Assembly: GCA_027946555.1 (NCBI GenBank)
Contig: JAPEVC010000125.1
Coordinates: 41,627-105,626 of the forward strand
Source: Gnomoniopsis sp. IMI 355080
Taxonomy: Eukaryota > Ascomycota > Sordariomycetes > Diaporthales > Gnomoniaceae
Length of the DNA: 64,000 nucleotides
Direction of reading: 5' to 3'
A program made the translations under genes and the position numbers. Shown here piece after piece: positions 44,401 through 55,254 of this stretch. Numbering within the stretch: position 1 is the first letter of the stretch; every line of letters begins with the position of its first letter. The notes beneath the pieces were generated by a model. That model was given only the letters and a program-made list of their open reading frames with translations, was not told the DNA's origin and ran no database searches.

Positions 44401-44494
44401 TGTCGGCTGCTGCGGTAGAGTGCGATGGCGACGATTGCAAAAGATCCGAGCTCGCCGCATCACAAAGAATATCTATTCCATTCTGCTCAGGCAT
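41443..44494 (-). CDS. transcription factor with two C2H2 fingers, a Zn2Cys6 cluster and a fungal_trans-like domain
   Basis: Predicted 898-aa nuclear regulator. Exons are 44494-44220, 44126-43906, 43845-43040, 42952-42818, 42759-42632 and 42574-41443. After a Ser-rich basic leader (PPSKKAKRS), two C2H2 fingers follow: CHICQRVYERADHLTRHLRSH, and CARCNKGFNRADLLTRHGATH, which is completed only by splicing. A Zn2Cys6 cluster lies at CEACVTAKTKC...CGRCETKKLVC. The acidic/aromatic middle region (NLFQDIDLETSWDLDIENF) could activate transcription. The C-terminal half (LVLAQNKDVRKVPSFPTLELL, MPELLAAIISSGST, FGLALHEIVRLALTDEYEARN, SWKRLLLQFFIHDAQTSI) is the fungal-specific transcription factor domain. 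The 60-nt intron at 43846-43905 is in frame, so both spliced and retained forms could be made. Target genes are unknown. This dual-finger architecture is a known fungal subgroup. Confidence 0.9.
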
Positions 44495-45181
44495 CGTGGC
44501 CGTAAGTTGTGGTCAATATTGAAGCCTCGAGGTCGAAGGCTCTAGCATCCGAGGTGGAGGAGGGGGGATTCGGCAAGTGGAGGGCACTGCCGCGAAGTCA
44601 ATTCCATGTTCTTTCTCCATCCCATAATACGACCCTTCCCATGGGCATGAAATGACTCCAAGCAAGGACCCCGTGGGGACCCCAGACTGATGATGGAGCC
44701 AAGCTCCATGTAGAAAAGGCCCGAAATAGTCAATTCAAATTTCAAAATCTGGGGAAACCAGCAGTCCAATAGGCCAACAGTCGTAGCCAAGTCTGGATTT
44801 GAAGGTTTCTCAGGCAAGGGATTGCAGATACACCAGGCCGGGTTGGCCCAAAAAAATGCGTTTCGGAAGAGAAATATGACTAAATTAGCTCGCAGTGCCC
44901 CATATTTAACGATAGCGTGCCTGGTTCGAGTCTAGCTTGTTCCTGTCACATGGACATTCCAAGTGGAAGTGTTACACCAGACATGGCCATCTTCCGGTCG
45001 AACGTCTGCGGTGCGAGCATTCTATTTTGGAACTCAAATAAAGGCAACATCATCAGATATACGCCAGGCCATGCGCTGAATGCTCCGGACAAATCTTTAA
45101 GTGGCCGCCGACTGCCCATCGTGCAGTATCGGGCCACGGAAGAACAGGCAATGCAGAGTCGATCTAATCTTGATGTCGTTG
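44495..45181. other. intergenic
   Basis: About 690 bases, promoter side of the dual-finger transcription factor. No supported gene. Confidence 0.55.
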
Positions 45182-46057
45182 TCATCGTAAGTTCGATGAC
45201 ACCATAATGTCCTTCTCTCCCCTTCGATAGAAGCCCCTCAATTTCTCCATCTTCCGCCTCACTCCAAGAACCGATCCTCTGGTGCTATCTCGTTCAGAAG
45301 CAGCACCGGCAGTGCCATTTGCGCCGGTCGAAACTCCGCTATCGTCACCAATCTCGACTGTGGAGTTTGGTCTTGCGGAACCGACCGGGTGGTCTTTCTG
45401 CAATTTGCGAATCTCGCGGCGCTCGCCCGTCCAAGACTGCCGCTTTACATCTGCAAATGTACTACTGCTGCCCCCTAGCAGCCATGAAGTTGCGTTTCCA
45501 GAAGGTGCATAGGATTTTGCCCTCTTGTGCGAAGAGCTTTGAGGAGGAGTCGTTGTTCGTTGGTTCAAAGGCGGATGGTTTTGGGGCGTTGTTGTGGTGG
45601 GGACAGGAACAAGGAGGCCATTGGAATAGTAGTACTGATTCCGACGACGTTGTAGCCTCTGTGTCTGGGATCTCGCCGGTATCGTTGTTGGGGAATGCGG
45701 TAGTAAGGTCTGATCAGCGTCCAGGTGTGACGACGGATGTGACCGAACAGACTCGACTTCTGGATCCGAACGCATGAACGGCTCGGAGTCTATGTCGAGG
45801 TGGTCACCAAAGGATGAGTCGAGGTGGAAGAAGTGATTGTCCATCATCCTGTCTCTGCACGCCGTTGTCGCCACCGTTGACAAGGCCAGCTGCGAAGGTC
45901 TCCTTTTGAAGTGATGAGGCATTCCTTGGATGAATACCGAGGCTGCCCGTTTTGTTGTGTAGGTGCCGTTCGTCGTCGGCCGCTCTATGCTCACGTGCTG
46001 GCCGGCTGTCCACCGCCTCTCCAAGGCTGAATAAGTCTGTCCAACGTCTCGTGACAA
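45182..46057 (-). CDS. hypothetical disordered protein
   Basis: Open frame of 291 codons with no recognised domain. It is rich in Ser, Thr, Pro, Arg and Gln, with low-complexity stretches (TTTTPQNHPPLNQRTTTPPQ) and a basic C-terminus (RRKMEKLRGFYRRGEKD). There are no TM segments or signal peptide. A later start at the MMDNHFFH methionines (about 45850) would shorten it by 69-70 residues and give a more coherent acidic beginning. No introns were needed. A 152-codon frame overlaps on the other strand but looks like a shadow. It may be a real lineage-restricted gene; coding status is uncertain. Confidence 0.45.
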   Translation of the reverse strand: MSRDVGQTYSALERRWTAGQHVSIERPTTNGTYTTKRAASVFIQGMPHHFKRRPSQLALSTVATTACRDRMMDNHFFHLDSSFGDHLDIDSEPFMRSDPEVESVRSHPSSHLDADQTLLPHSPTTIPARSQTQRLQRRRNQYYYSNGLLVPVPTTTTPQNHPPLNQRTTTPPQSSSHKRAKSYAPSGNATSWLLGGSSSTFADVKRQSWTGERREIRKLQKDHPVGSARPNSTVEIGDDSGVSTGANGTAGAASERDSTRGSVLGVRRKMEKLRGFYRRGEKDIMVSSNLR

Positions 46058-48158
46058 ACGGACGTGAGGTCGGGCTGACCGGGGCCGACGAGCCGCACCT
46101 TATTATAAGCAATGCAGTGTAACTCTGATGGAGGCTGTGTACTGTGCTTCGTCGCCGCAGCCTCAGGTGCGTCCGTGGGTTTTCCCGGTAAGTGCTTGAC
46201 CTTCGTATATTTCTACGAGAGAAAACAGGGGATTCTGCATATATCTTTAATACGAACAGATGGCACGCAGGAGGGGTTGTTTGAGCCAAGGACCGTTGTT
46301 GGTTTGAAACATGCGAGCCCACCACACGCCTTATTAGTTATGGGATGATGGTTTTAATAGGGCTCTGACACAGCGTAAGCACACCTCCAAGTCCATCACG
46401 CAACCCTCCCGATCCATGCCCCGTCTAAGTCCCCGGGGCCCACAGGAGGGGCCTATGCTGAGCATTAGCTCCCGCCTATCGCGCATATCTGCAGGGCTTG
46501 CATATTACAGATCTGCACATGCGCTACTTAGAATGCTAGCTTATCGAGGATGGTTGGCGGCGAGTAGTCCGTATTTTCTTAGGTGAGGGGCCCTAAGCGC
46601 CGCACAGCCGAGTCGCCACTCCATTGAGTCGTGAACACTCTGAGGGGGCGTTAGTCAGGGATTGCGCGGACACAAACGTATGGCATTTCTATAGATATTA
46701 CTGGAATGATAATACTTGCGCTAAATTGCATGATACTCAAGAAAAGATAACCAGCTGTTGCCGTGCACACTCTTACATAGTAAGCAATTCCAGACAGGCA
46801 CAGTACGTACCTACTTACCTCAATTGGGTGCAGAAGTTTGGATGCTGGCCAGAAGACTGCATCTACGAATTACTTTTATGTGTCTGCACCTCCTTACAGT
46901 AGCTCGAAACAAATTGAAGAGGTAACAGTCACCTGAGTAACATTCAAACCCAAAGTGCAGATTTGCTCGCGACTGCCAAACCTAAAATATTGTGCGTGTG
47001 CTCGGGTTCGCTCACATGATCGATCATCTAGACGGCAAAGAATTGAGGGTCTCGAGAACCCTTGGTAGAGCACATGGATAATAGCACTTGATGAATGCTG
47101 GCTTTATCTCTCTTTCGTTCTGCAGCAATCGTGGAAAAGTAGTAGGACTTGGAACGTGTCACTTCATGTAATACCTCATGAGTTCCCTCCCATGCGATGG
47201 CGTAACAGCAGCTCGCATGCTTCATGGTCGATTGTCCATGACTTATCGGTGCAAGCTGCCCTCAAGCATCTAATTGTGCCCTTGATGCTGCCGAGCACTC
47301 TCAATTTTTTTTTGGGGGGGGGGGCAGAAAATCTATCTATAGACACCATCCGGAGATCGCACAAGGACCATGGGACTGTGTAATAGTCTTATTGTCTGAG
47401 TACTGGCTGCTGGCAGACGGTAGACGGCAAACGAGGTGACATAATTTTAAAAAAAACTTCAAGTGCACGGAAACTCGCACATTGATCTATCGAAAGAAAG
47501 GACATTCAGTGTTGTTGAGGTCAAGGAGAGTAGCTGGAGTGGAAAGATGTCAAGGTCGTATAGGCACAAGTGTGTCAAAGTCTTGAGATCTATCCAGACG
47601 CATCTTCAGTGTTGACTTCACGACTATCTCGATACATACCAACCTCCTCCCTGAAGCAGGTACTTCACATACCGGTAGATATATACACGTGAGAGGGCAC
47701 CTTCCATCCTTTGCAAAGCAGCTTGCCAGCCCCACCTGCCTAAATGACATTGTGCGCATTTTTGACTTCAGTGTTCGTTCACTTTGGCCTCACATTCCAG
47801 ATTTTAGTTCTTGGCTGTATGGCCTGCTGGTGTTCTTTGTATTCTACCGCCCCATCTCTCCCAGTTTCACCCACCACCCTTTCGTAACACTATCACTTCA
47901 CTTACCACTTCCACCGAACCACCTTCGGTATCATGCACCTGTTACCACTCCCTATCATCGTCAGGGCCTCTCAGTTCTTGACTTTGCTTCCCCAGACAGT
48001 AGACTTCAACTCACGCATCCAAACATCGTCAATCGCATTCTTGTCCCCTTCTACAATACTCTCATCACCGCACGCCCAGCTATCTCAAATCAGCTCGGAG
48101 TAGTTCCAATTCGATTCTCGTCAACGCCGCGTTATGGACGCGTTGTACGATCACGAAG
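46058..48158. other. 2.1-kb gene-poor region upstream of rec8
   Basis: No recognisable exon. It holds T9/G9 homopolymers near 47308-47322. The last few hundred bases (47690-48158) are C/T-rich like a 5' UTR or promoter. The 177-codon open stretch there is taken as non-coding. Confidence 0.5.
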
Positions 48159-50593
48159 ATGTTCTACTCGCACGAGAGTAAGTCCAGCGTCCCGACTCTA
48201 CCCTACCACCGCACAGCACTAAGAAGATTCTACAGTCCTAGCGAGTCCCAAGTATGGCGTTGCGACAGTATGGTAAGTTTTCCAGTGCTTGCCATCCCTA
48301 GAACCTTGGCTGAAGAAAAGACCACTCGCTGATCAGTGATGCCATGGTAGGCTGGTCGCCAATCTTGGCCACAAAGCCACCAGTCGCAAAGTGACTAGGA
48401 AGGCGATCGAAGAAGTCAACGTTCCCCAGGCCTGTGACACCATAGAAAAGCCCCCTGGCGCTCCAATTGCCCTGCGTCTGCAGGGTAGTCTTCTTTATGG
48501 CGTGTCTGGTGTGTATAGCAAGCACGGTGCCTATCTTCTTGACGACACCGAGAAGATGTGGGCTCGAATGCGGACCTACTTCCGTGAGGAAGGCGCCGCG
48601 AACAAAATCGATCGAAACGCAGGAAAGGCCAAGTGAGTTAAAAATCGATCTCAAGCTCGCATTCTTGTTCTTGATGGTCTCAAGAGAGCGGGTAGCTTGC
48701 ATCTGTGACAGGCTCCATGCTGATAATCGATATGGCAGGCGCGGACAACTGATTCTAGTTGACGATCCGAATTTCGTTCCTGATTTCACCCTGCCTGTTC
48801 TCGACTTTGATGACCACGGCGAGCTCGTTCTTCCTGGTCTTCACTTGAGTCAGCAAAGCAAACTGTTTTCTCAGCTCTCCCCGGTTGAAAACAGCAGTGG
48901 CTCTCCAGCAAACCTTCCCTTCATCAATCTGAACATTCGTCACTCCTCGAGCCAAGGTAGTGTGAACATCCCTTCGCCTTTCGAAAAGCCTACTTATCCC
49001 AACAAGGACAAGAGCCAGATGCAAATATTTGGCGAGGAAGAGGAGCTGCCCTGGGACGCCTGGCCCCTTCGCATTGACGCGGACGGAAACATGATCGAAG
49101 AGCCTGAGCTACCTCCCCACCCTTCGCAGATAGAGAACCCCTTCGCGGAGAACGATGGACCGGCTCGAAAGGTACCCAGTGTCGCACCCTTTCCCAATGA
49201 AGGAGCGCCTATCATCTTTGGCGACGACGATGCTCAGATATTCTTTGGCGAAGACGAACAGCAGCAACAGCAGTCTCTTGTGGTGGACCCCGCTCAACAA
49301 ACAGCCCACAACAGCAAGAACGTGTGCCTTCCGTCTGAGGAAGAATTGAGCTCTGATCTTGGCGATGCCCCCCAAGCCCAGCCGCAACGAAGACAACGCA
49401 AGATGAAGATCCTCGCACCGGACGCTGCGACTCATGTGAGTCGTTCGGAGCTCAAGAGCTGGGCTAACAACTACATGGCCCGCATCGAGGAGGCTCAACT
49501 ACAGCCACAACAGGTAACCACGTTTCAAGCAAGAAAGAATGCTTATGCATTTGTGTTTGGGATGGGCTTGGGAGACATCGGTATCTTGAATGCAATCCCA
49601 GGCGTGGCGAACGATTTAGCCCATTTCTACGCAGGCGACAGCTTCAAAGACATGATGATGGGCGACATACTAGCCGGCGTTGAAGAGACTGCCAAGGAGG
49701 AAATACAGGAGCGCGCTCGCGGAGCTGCTCGACGTCGCTCGGCTTCTGTGGCATTCGGCTCGGAAGATGAACAGAGTCACGACGGCCGCCGGGTCCGTCC
49801 CCGTGATGACGCCGAGGGACAGCAAGATCAACCGCCATTGGGAAGCCAGCAAGACGCCCAAGTTGTTGACGAAGGAATGATGGCCTTCAACTCAGACCCA
49901 GCGGACATGATGCCTGAGGTCGGTCGCGAGCACCCTGGTTCAGCTTTATCCGACCGCCACCACTCCTCGAATGCGCCTTGGAATCGCCACTCTTCTGTTG
50001 AGGTCGGTCGCAGAGCGGTAGATGGCAGTCCATTGGTTGGTCGTGGCAGCATCCTCCAACAATCCAACGTCAAATTCAGCGACGATGGTGCACCCGCGTT
50101 TGGATCCGACGGCTTTGCTCCCTTGCAGTACGACGGGGCCGCACACGACCTCTCGTCGTTTGCCGACTTTGGCGCCGCTGCGGGCGTCTCAACTCAGGAG
50201 GCCAATACCAGCCAGTTCATGCGTGAGGCGCTCGACCGCGAGGGCCGGAACTTCCTCGGCTTTGTTGAGGGCGTTGCCATCCGGCGCGGCGAGGCAGACG
50301 AGCGCAGCGCGCGTCTCCGGTGGGTTGAGTTTGATGGTCTGTTTGAGGAGCAGGACAAGACCAGGGCTGTGGCAGCGCAGGCATTCTTGCATATCTTGAC
50401 ACTGGCCACCAAGGGCCAGGTCAAAGTCAAGCAAGAGTGTATGGATGAGAATGAGCCTTTCGGTCAGATCCGTGTTGGGGTCACAAGTGCACTTCACGAG
50501 GAATACTGGAGTGCCGAGGAGGACCTCGGTGGGGAAGATGTAGGTGACGACGACGAGATGGAAGGTGTTGAGACGTACGAGGATCTTGAGTGA
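48159..50593 (+). CDS. rec8: meiotic cohesin subunit Rec8 (Rad21/Rec8 kleisin)
   Basis: Predicted 730-aa alpha-kleisin that closes the cohesin ring in meiosis. Exons are 48159-48177 (19 nt), 48236-48272 (37 nt), 48351-48632 and 48739-50593. The spliced N-terminus, MFYSHEILASPKYGVATVWL, then ANLGHKATSRKVTRKAIEEV, NVPQACDTI and ALRLQGSLLYGVSGVYS, is the Rad21/Rec8 N-terminal domain that binds Smc3. It is unreadable without the two tiny exons. The long middle region is acidic and disordered, and contains Gln-rich and EEEL stretches where separase sites would lie. The C-terminal winged helix (FLHILTLATKGQVKVKQE, FGQIRVGV) binds Smc1. Rec8 rather than Rad21 is inferred from the VDDPNFVPDFTLP block and overall length; a mitotic paralogue would be expected elsewhere. 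Confidence 0.88.
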
Positions 50594-51151
50594 GCGTCGA
50601 GCTCTGAATAATCTCGATGGCAAGTTGGCCCCAGGCGGATCATGCAGCCTTGTCGGTCTTTCAACTTATCCGCTCAGTTGACCATCGCTCCAGGGTATCG
50701 ATCTCCATGTCTTGGACTTTCGGTTTGGGAGATCTCGGACTGGATGGTACTTCGAGTTTCGTTCGGCATTTGGATTCGGAGGCAGACGCTTGGGTGGGTT
50801 ACTAACATGGATCACGACTTGCTCTGCGTCGGAATTGAGTTCAAGGGGAATATTGCGGATTGCTCTGGCAAAGGCGTTTTTTTACTTTCATTTTCTGCTT
50901 TTCACACATTCGGCAACATCATGGCATGAAACTGGCTCTAGCTTAGCACTCAGGCATATCATTTCAATCCCAAAGTCGGTGGTTTGTACCGACAGAAATC
51001 ATGAAGAGAAAAAAGGATGACAAAGTGGAGAGACATAACACGAAGAGTTAGAGAGATAAAAGTGAATTCAATTTGCTAGTCTTTACGTACACTCGTGCCA
51101 TCATACACTGTCCGAGGGAAAAGGGGATGGGAAGCTTACCCTCAATCACTC
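50594..51151. other. intergenic, convergent 3' flanks
   Basis: About 560 bases between rec8 and the minus-strand Rab escort protein gene. No feature was recognised. Confidence 0.6.
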
Positions 51152-53189
51152 CTAGTCATCCTCATCACCAACGCCTTCACGATCTGCGAAGATCATGTAC
51201 TGGATGTTTTCATCCTCCGCGGCTTCTGGCATGACCTTTTGCCAGACTTGTTGAACAGGTCCAAGTATATCATCGTCAAAAGTCAGCGAGACGGGAGGTG
51301 TAGGGAAGCTATGTATTCGCCCTTCACTAGTTACTGTGTTGTTCACGCCTGACCTCTGCTCATAGTACAGCTGGTACAGACTCTGCGGCACGCCGCTGTC
51401 TTGTAGTGTTACCAGTGCCGCGAGGACAGCGGCGACGGCGCGGTCGAGCAGCGACCTTGACTCTGAGGTGTGAATGGTGCTTAGGTATAGAACGCCTGGT
51501 TTCTCTCCGTTAGCCACCAGTCAAGACGTAGGAGTAGTGCTGGATAAAGGAGATGGATGTCGGGTGGTCAGAGTACAATTCGTTTGACGTCAAAGCCGTA
51601 GCTCAGGCAATGTAGATAAGTATGTTTGAATGTTTGTTCATCATGTGAAGTAAAACAAGACCATGCTAAAGGTGTGATTGACTTACTTTGGCCAGCAGGA
51701 CATTCCCCTGTTTCACTCGAATGAGCCATGACATAGATCGGATACTTGGACTCAGTGCCATCACTTGTTGTGACGGACCCCGGAGGAAGAGCAATAACAG
51801 CCACAGCTGGCGTCGGTGCGCCCTCCACGTTCGTTACAAACAGCGAAGTTAGCGGCGAGTCAACCACAGTGATTAATCTGCTGACTGTGTTCACAGACGG
51901 TTCCTATATTCTTCCAGCGTCAGCATCCGTAAGAACGACAAAAACTGAGGTGGAAGCAATGTAAAGTAGTTTAGGATCAGAAGGAAGGCAACGGAAATAT
52001 CAACATGGGGTTGTTTGCGCAATTCAGACAAGAATATGTGTTTAACATCCGAAATGGTTCATCATGGTAGCAGCGCGTGGACGCACGCGAACGGGAGAAC
52101 GTGGGGCAGAAGCTTACCGTAGCTAGATCCACGGTTGGTGAAGCTTGTTCAGGTCCCCGAATGAGCGTCTTTGCCTTCACAACAGTGCCGTCGCTCAACT
52201 CTACTTCGACCAGCTCCTCATTCTGACCCTCGCTCTTCAACGTCTTGATGCCTGTGCCGAGCATGTAAATTCCACCGCCAACAGCCCCAGCGCGACAAGC
52301 GACCTGCGCGATCTCCGAGCCGCCGCCCCACTTGGGGTATACAGCTGCGAAGCCCGGCCCAAACAGGCCCATGGAGGTGAGGTGGCGATGTATCGTACCA
52401 AGGCCCTTCTTTGTGCTGATCTGCCCATCAAGCGAGAGCGTCAAGGCTGTAATATATGTCCGCAGCTCGTAGTCGAGGCCCATCTTCTCGCCCAAGAAGT
52501 CGGCCAGCGGCCGCTCAGCATACTCTTGCCACTGTGGCCGCGCCTCTTCCTCCTCGTACGAGAGAACCAGCTTCAAGAATTTCATGAGCTGGCGCTTTGC
52601 ACGAGCGGAGAGGTCGCTAGAGGAGAAGACATCTTCGCGCGTGGAGGGGATGCGAGCAAGAGTAGGGCTTGTCGAGGCGCCGTCCGCAGCAGCGGGCTTG
52701 AGCACGAAGAAAGAGCCCACGGCCAAAAACTCGAGCTGCCTGTACGCGCGCGACGAGACAAGCTGCGACAGAAGCGTTGAGTTGGCGTGGATGAGCTGTG
52801 GGGAGAGGGAGAGAGCGCAGGCGCGGGCATTGGAGATGGCAGAGGCTTCTTCTGTAGGTTTGGTCACGGCAGCAGCGGCGAAGACGGAAGACGACGATGA
52901 CGACAGCGACGCATGGGCGATCTCTGTGGCCCACGCATCGGCCTCGTTCAGGCTGAATGCTGCTTCACATCCGCCATAGTAGTCATTGGGGTCGATGTGG
53001 AGGATCTTCTTGTCGGAGCGGGAGAGGGCTCTTCAAGGAGAGGAAGAGCTGGGTTAGTTAGAAGGGCTCTCTGAGGGCCTGATGTGCGCGGGAGAGGGGG
53101 AAAAAGTAAACTGACAATGCTAGAAGGGATTGCTGCAGGCTTGTGCTGCAGATGATGACATCCCAGGTGGTTTCGCTGAGCGACTCCAT
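51152..53189 (-). CDS. mrs6: Rab escort protein (Rab geranylgeranyltransferase component A; Mrs6/REP)
   Basis: Predicted 515-aa cytosolic protein. It presents newly made Rab GTPases to geranylgeranyltransferase II and delivers them to membranes. Exons are 53189-53116, 53030-52118, 51903-51687 and 51495-51152. GDI/REP signatures: WDVIICSTSLQQSLLALALSRSDKKILHIDPNDYYGG (conserved region 1, spanning the first splice), then EFLAVGSFFVLKP. Next come KFLKLVLSYEEEE, PLADFLGEKMGL, LTLSLDG then YPKWGGGSEIAQVACRAGAV with GGGIYMLG (conserved region 3), and VSRLITVVDSPLTSLF. The acidic C-terminus replaces the GDI tail and favours REP. Introns 3 (214 nt, 51904-52117) and 4 (191 nt, 51496-51686) are longer than usual here. 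They are placed by GTAAG donors and frame. Confidence 0.85.
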
Positions 53190-53741
53190 GGTGGTTTGGT
53201 TGTGCTCCTCGATATGGGAAATGCTTCTGGAGAGTAGAGGTTGAAAATTGCGGGAGGCTCTGCAAATTTGGAGAGGATAATGATAAAAGACAAGGAAGGA
53301 CCTGCTGCTAGGTGGTCAAAGCTCCCTAGGGCTGGCGCCGGCCCCACCTTTGGATTTCGTCGGCAAAATCGACCGCCCGGGAAAATCTCAAGAACTTCTC
53401 TCTCTTTTTCCCTTCAACCATCCGCCCAACCAGGTACAGTTGCTTCAATACCTACACGGACAACAAATCTGCGAACTTCCTTTCATTAGGCAGCTTCATG
53501 TTGGGCGGCAGACCAAACCAACACTCATCTTGTATCTCCTGCTCTTGAATCAACAACGTGTGATAGCGGGTCGAACGGAGCGAGACATCTGCTTATTGTT
53601 TTCTGGGTTTTCTTTCTGGCATGCAGTGTAACTTAAGTTGACACTGTTGACTGCTTGCAATCATCCTTAGACTTTGTATATATACTTTATCTCAATATTG
53701 TTCCTCGCTGACGCATTTCTTCACTTGGCCATGCCATCGTG
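53190..53741. other. divergent promoter region
   Basis: About 550 bases between the divergent Rab escort and hydrolase genes. TATATAT-rich sequence near 53675-53690 lies about 60 bases upstream of the hydrolase start. Nothing else was recognised. Confidence 0.55.
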
Positions 53742-54974
53742 ATGGATATCTTCACATCCAGGCCCATCCTGAGTGCAGGCCTGGCCGGTGTCTCCGCGGC
53801 CCTGCTCCTCCGCTCTCTGCTATCCTCATCACCTCGATCGCCCTTCTCAAACTCCCACCGCATCATTCCCTCTCCACGCCAGTCCCTTCTACCCCATCTC
53901 ACACCTTCGGAAGTCGCTCACCTCCCCTACCCTCCCTCCGCGCTGCCGGGCTCCCGCGCCGTGTCTACACCCTTCGGCACTATACATGTCTTCGAATTCG
54001 GCCCTCCACACGGTGAACGTGTCTTACTCCTGGCCGGCATCTCCACGCCCTGTGTATCTCTCTCGTCGCTTGCCCTCGCACTCGTGGACAAGGGGTATAG
54101 AGTGATGTTGTTCGACTACTTTGGCCGCGGGTGGTCTGACAGTCCCGACCCTGCTGACATGGACCATGACGAGGGGTTGTACCTAAGCCAGATTCTATGT
54201 GCGCTCGCAAGTTCGGACGTGGCTTGGCTGGGACAGGCCGAAAGGGATGAGAACGGCGGTGTCCATGTTATTGGATACTCGTTCGGAGGAGGTTTAGCGG
54301 TGAGCTTTGCGAGCCACTTCCCACGGTGTGTGAGGAGTGTCACAGCCATCGCGCCTGGTGGGTTGATGAGAAAGAGTGACAACTCCTGGCGCACGCGGTT
54401 GCTTTACTCAAGAGGATGGTGTCCAGAGCGTGTGCTGGGATGGTTCGTACGGCGAAGGTTTGAGCCGTCAAAGGCTGCCAATTCTCGGAAAGGGCATGGA
54501 GATGACGACGCACTGCTCGAACAGGCAGAAGTCAAGAAGGACGGGCAGGGCGACGATCCATATGAGGATGCAATGGTGACTCCCCTGCTACCTAACGTCA
54601 CGGTCGGGCAGGTCATGGCGTGGCAGCTCGAGCATCATCAAGCTTTCATACCGGCGGTCATGAGCGCGTTTCGATATGGGCCGATTCATGAGAGGTACGA
54701 GGAATGGCAACGGCTGGGTGCATTTCTCGCTGAGAGGCGGGCTGACTCGAGTCTGCCAGGGCTTTTAGGCCACAAGATTTTGTTGGTCCTCGGTGAAGCT
54801 GATTCTATCGTCAAAGAGGATTTCATTGTATCGGAAGCTGAGCGAGTGCTTGGTGCTGATGGAGTTGAGTCTGTGGTACTGAACGCTGGTCATGAGGTAG
54901 CAATCACAAAGGGAGCTGAGATTGCGGATGCTTGTGTCACATTCTGGAAAAGAGCTGCCCATGTCAGAGAGTAA
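53742..54974 (+). CDS. alpha/beta hydrolase with N-terminal membrane anchor
   Basis: Single-exon 410-aa protein. Residues 9-30 form a signal-anchor helix (ILSAGLAGVSAALLLRSLL). The hydrolase fold shows HVFEFGPPHGERVLLLAGI (oxyanion-side strand), YRVMLFDYFGRGWSDSPD, and the nucleophile elbow GYSFGGG with S180. A charged insertion (about 245-280) forms the lid region. The acid is likely the Asp in LVLGEADSIV, and the His the one in NAGHEVAITKG. This is an esterase/lipase or epoxide-hydrolase-like family. The substrate is unknown. The first Met in frame is at 53742; an out-of-frame ATG sits 11 bases upstream (53731), which could reduce translation slightly. Intact. Confidence 0.87.
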   Translation: MDIFTSRPILSAGLAGVSAALLLRSLLSSSPRSPFSNSHRIIPSPRQSLLPHLTPSEVAHLPYPPSALPGSRAVSTPFGTIHVFEFGPPHGERVLLLAGISTPCVSLSSLALALVDKGYRVMLFDYFGRGWSDSPDPADMDHDEGLYLSQILCALASSDVAWLGQAERDENGGVHVIGYSFGGGLAVSFASHFPRCVRSVTAIAPGGLMRKSDNSWRTRLLYSRGWCPERVLGWFVRRRFEPSKAANSRKGHGDDDALLEQAEVKKDGQGDDPYEDAMVTPLLPNVTVGQVMAWQLEHHQAFIPAVMSAFRYGPIHERYEEWQRLGAFLAERRADSSLPGLLGHKILLVLGEADSIVKEDFIVSEAERVLGADGVESVVLNAGHEVAITKGAEIADACVTFWKRAAHVRE

Positions 54975-55254
54975 AAGACCAAGACGTCCATATAGAGCCT
55001 TGACTTAGGCATTTGGGTCAGACAAGATCGGTGCGATGCTTTTGGAGGCTTAACCACTTGTAAGCGACAAGTTTTCATACCGAGCGTTGAGACGTTGAGC
55101 GAATTGACTGCCAAGGCAAAACACCTATGGATTCTTCATTTTTGCGTAAGGGTATCAAAGTCTAATCAACACCACCTTGGCGAGACCGACACACCGCCCT
55201 GGCGGTCAACGAGGACGCACTCTCATGGTAGAGACTGCCATGCGCAAGACAAAT
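54975..55254. other. intergenic, convergent 3' flanks
   Basis: 280 bases between convergent genes. No feature was recognised. Confidence 0.6.

Noticed and set aside
44915..44940. GGTTCGAGTC box B-like sequence
   Set aside because: Flanks do not form a T stem or acceptor stem; no box A at the proper distance.
45319..45777. 152-codon open frame on the plus strand
   Set aside because: Entirely inside the minus-strand hypothetical frame; composition looks like its antisense shadow.
47689..48222. 177-codon open frame upstream of rec8
   Set aside because: Overlaps the first rec8 exon in another frame; C/T-rich, low complexity, typical of a fungal 5' UTR.
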